Shown here piece after piece: positions 42,270 through 43,714 of a DNA stretch of 43,714 nt. The stretch comes from an uncultured Eggerthellaceae bacterium (lineage in GTDB: Bacteria > Actinomycetota > Coriobacteriia > Coriobacteriales > Eggerthellaceae), in assembly GCA_910577495.1 (NCBI GenBank), contig CAJTML010000006.1:1-43714 (forward strand), given 5' to 3'. The position numbers were made by a program, and so were the translations under genes. The notes below the pieces were generated by a model. That model worked only from the letters and a program-made list of their open reading frames with translations, made no database searches and was not told the DNA's origin. How positions within the stretch are numbered: the first letter of the stretch is position 1; every line of letters starts with the position of its first letter.

Positions 42270-42857
42270 TCACCTTTCTTCGCCATCTTCTGCAATACCT
42301 AACAGGTCTACCATAGTATCGCCAAATTTCTTGCGCTTTACCAACTCAAAGGGCGAAGATGCCAGCGAATTGTCAACGAATTGGTCATCTTTAGCGTCGT
42401 GCTCATAGACACAGAGCACACCCTGCGCCAGCTTGCCGGCCGTATAAAGCTCCGTGAGAAACGCGATAATATCACGCGCGTCATAGGCGTACGGCGGATC
42501 CAAAAACACCAAGTCAAACACTCCGTAGAGCGTTTGAGCCGCAGCCAACACGTCCGCTTTTTGCACGCGTGCTCGACGCGCGTCAAGACCTAACGCATCC
42601 AGGTTTTTTTGAACGATGCGACACGCCTGCGGTGCTCGCTCGAAAAACTGCACTGAACGCGCGCCGCGGCTGAGCGCCTCAATGCCCAAAGCGCCCGATC
42701 CTGCAAACGCATCCAACACACACGCGTCTTCAAACCCCGCGGCGCTGTGCACCATGCTCATCATGGACTCGCGCACCCGATCAGTTGTTGGACGAGTTGC
42801 ATCCCCTTTAGGCGCGCTCAAAACGCGTCCCCTGTATTCACCTGCAATAACGCGCAC
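42270..42857 (-). CDS. rsmD: 16S rRNA (guanine966-N2)-methyltransferase RsmD
   Basis: A 195-residue RsmD methyltransferase. MRVIAGEYRGRVLSAPKG with TRPTTDRVRESM opens it; the SAM loop is DAFAGSGALGIEALSRGA and the catalytic motif FLDPPYA (about 120). The start is GTG 42857, two bases after the recG TAG, so recG, rsmD and coaD form one tightly packed transcript. Confidence 0.95.
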   Translation of the reverse strand: MRVIAGEYRGRVLSAPKGDATRPTTDRVRESMMSMVHSAAGFEDACVLDAFAGSGALGIEALSRGARSVQFFERAPQACRIVQKNLDALGLDARRARVQKADVLAAAQTLYGVFDLVFLDPPYAYDARDIIAFLTELYTAGKLAQGVLCVYEHDAKDDQFVDNSLASSPFELVKRKKFGDTMVDLLGIAEDGEER

Positions 42858-42859
42858 TG

Positions 42860-43714
42860 CTATCCCCCACTTACCACATGCTCGCCCGCAAAAACCCGTC
42901 GCATCTCGCGCATGAGCACCTGATTTTCCGGCAGCTCAAAATGCGGGTCAAACTCCAAGAGCGCACACGCATCCGCATGCGCCGCCTCAATAATGGCGCC
43001 ATCGCGCACCACGTTAACCAGCTTGAGCACTGACGCACCACTTTGTCGGTTACCTAAGATGTCACCTTCGCGACGCAGCGACAAATCGTAGCTTGCCAGT
43101 TCAAAGCCATCATCGGTTTGCTCCATCGCGCGCAACCGAGCAAGTGCCGTGTCGGTTTGCGAGGCTGACACCAAATACACTTCAGCCGACTTCGTACCAC
43201 GCCCCACGCGCCCGCGCAGCTGGTGGAGCTGCGACAAACCAAACCTATCAGCATCTTCGATAATCATGACCGTTGCGTTGGGTACGTCTACACCAACCTC
43301 AATAACGGTCGTTGCCACCAAGATATTGATTTCATTTTGGCGAAAGCGCTCCATGATATCTTGCTTTTCGGCACTTGACATGCGCCCATGCAACAGCTCA
43401 ACCTCAAAATCCGGGAACAGCGAGTGCTTCAAGTAGGCAACTTCCTGGGTGGCCGCACTGACGTTATCGAAGGCCAGATCAGCGTCATCTTCAATGGAGA
43501 TGGCGGCATACTCATAGGCTTCTTCGTCAATCTCACGCTTTCGCGTCTGCGCTTTTTCGTCGCGCGTTTTTGCGTCTTGCCCAATGAGCGGACAGACGAC
43601 ATATACCTGCTCACCCCGCTCAAGCGCCTCGCGCGCTGCCCCATAGGCAACGCCGCGGTTTTCCTTGTGACACACCGTTGTCGTGCGCTGAGCTGACTGG
43701 TGAGGCCGATGCTT
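42860..43714 (-). CDS. recG: ATP-dependent DNA helicase RecG (C-terminal part)
   Basis: The last 284 codons of recG; the frame stays open to the right edge, so the N-terminal wedge domain and first helicase half lie outside the window. Helicase motifs IV-VI are seen: RGEQVYVVCPLIGQD, HGRMSSAEKQDIMERFR, ILVATTVIEVGVDVPNA and QLHQLRGRVGRG, then the RecG C-terminal DGFELASYDLSLRREGDILG and RQSG. RecG remodels stalled forks and Holliday junctions. TAG at 42860-42862 precedes rsmD. Confidence 0.95.
   Translation of the reverse strand, partial: KHRPHQSAQRTTTVCHKENRGVAYGAAREALERGEQVYVVCPLIGQDAKTRDEKAQTRKREIDEEAYEYAAISIEDDADLAFDNVSAATQEVAYLKHSLFPDFEVELLHGRMSSAEKQDIMERFRQNEINILVATTVIEVGVDVPNATVMIIEDADRFGLSQLHQLRGRVGRGTKSAEVYLVSASQTDTALARLRAMEQTDDGFELASYDLSLRREGDILGNRQSGASVLKLVNVVRDGAIIEAAHADACALLEFDPHFELPENQVLMREMRRVFAGEHVVSGG

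Overview
The window looks like a chromosomal segment of an actinobacterium of class Coriobacteriia. A moderately low G+C relative such as Cryptobacterium would fit, but that is an inference from gene content, gene order and base composition, not a search. The long block from about 9.3 kb to the end is conserved housekeeping sequence read from the minus strand. The first 9.3 kb is accessory sequence with genes on both strands and, in hand-counted lines, visibly higher G+C.

Accessory region (1-9334): a 5'-truncated YxeA-like gene; a divergent pair of a small membrane protein and a TetR regulator around a nested palindrome; a decayed ORF; a membrane-anchored XRE regulator; a YjaB-like acetyltransferase; a P-loop kinase; a fossil of the dprA 3' end joined to an antitoxin tail; a TfoX_N protein coupled to an alpha/beta-hydrolase-GNAT fusion; a CPBP protease; a TetR-flavodoxin-membrane protein operon under an apparent autoregulatory operator; and a further membrane protein. 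A BrnTA-like toxin-antitoxin pair (9335-9872) lies directly downstream of intact dprA.

Conserved region, in transcription order from the right edge: recG (partial), rsmD, coaD, a DivIVA-like gene, yceD, a CLC exchanger, rpmF, plsX, rnc, smc, ftsY, ffh, a GNAT gene, rpsP, khpA, rimM, trmD, lepB; then glyQ, glyS, the PPDK regulator and ppdK, a large cation/proton antiporter, mtnA, dgt, azlC, azlD; then rplS, rnhB, yraN, comM and dprA. In many bacteria the order rpsP-khpA-rimM-trmD-rplS-rnhB-yraN-comM-dprA is continuous, so here the glyQS/ppdK block appears to sit inside it.

The genes group by job: ribosome and tRNA maturation (rpsP, rimM, trmD, rplS, rpmF, khpA, rnc, glyQS), membrane targeting (ffh, ftsY, lepB), lipid and CoA synthesis (plsX, coaD), chromosome and DNA maintenance (smc, recG, rnhB, dgt, comM, dprA) and reversible control of pyruvate phosphate dikinase. 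The most telling structural signal is the second, decayed copy of the dprA 3' end plus antitoxin tail at 3996-4167, which with the intact copy brackets about 5 kb of foreign-looking genes. No rRNA, tRNA, CRISPR array or intact transposase gene was seen.
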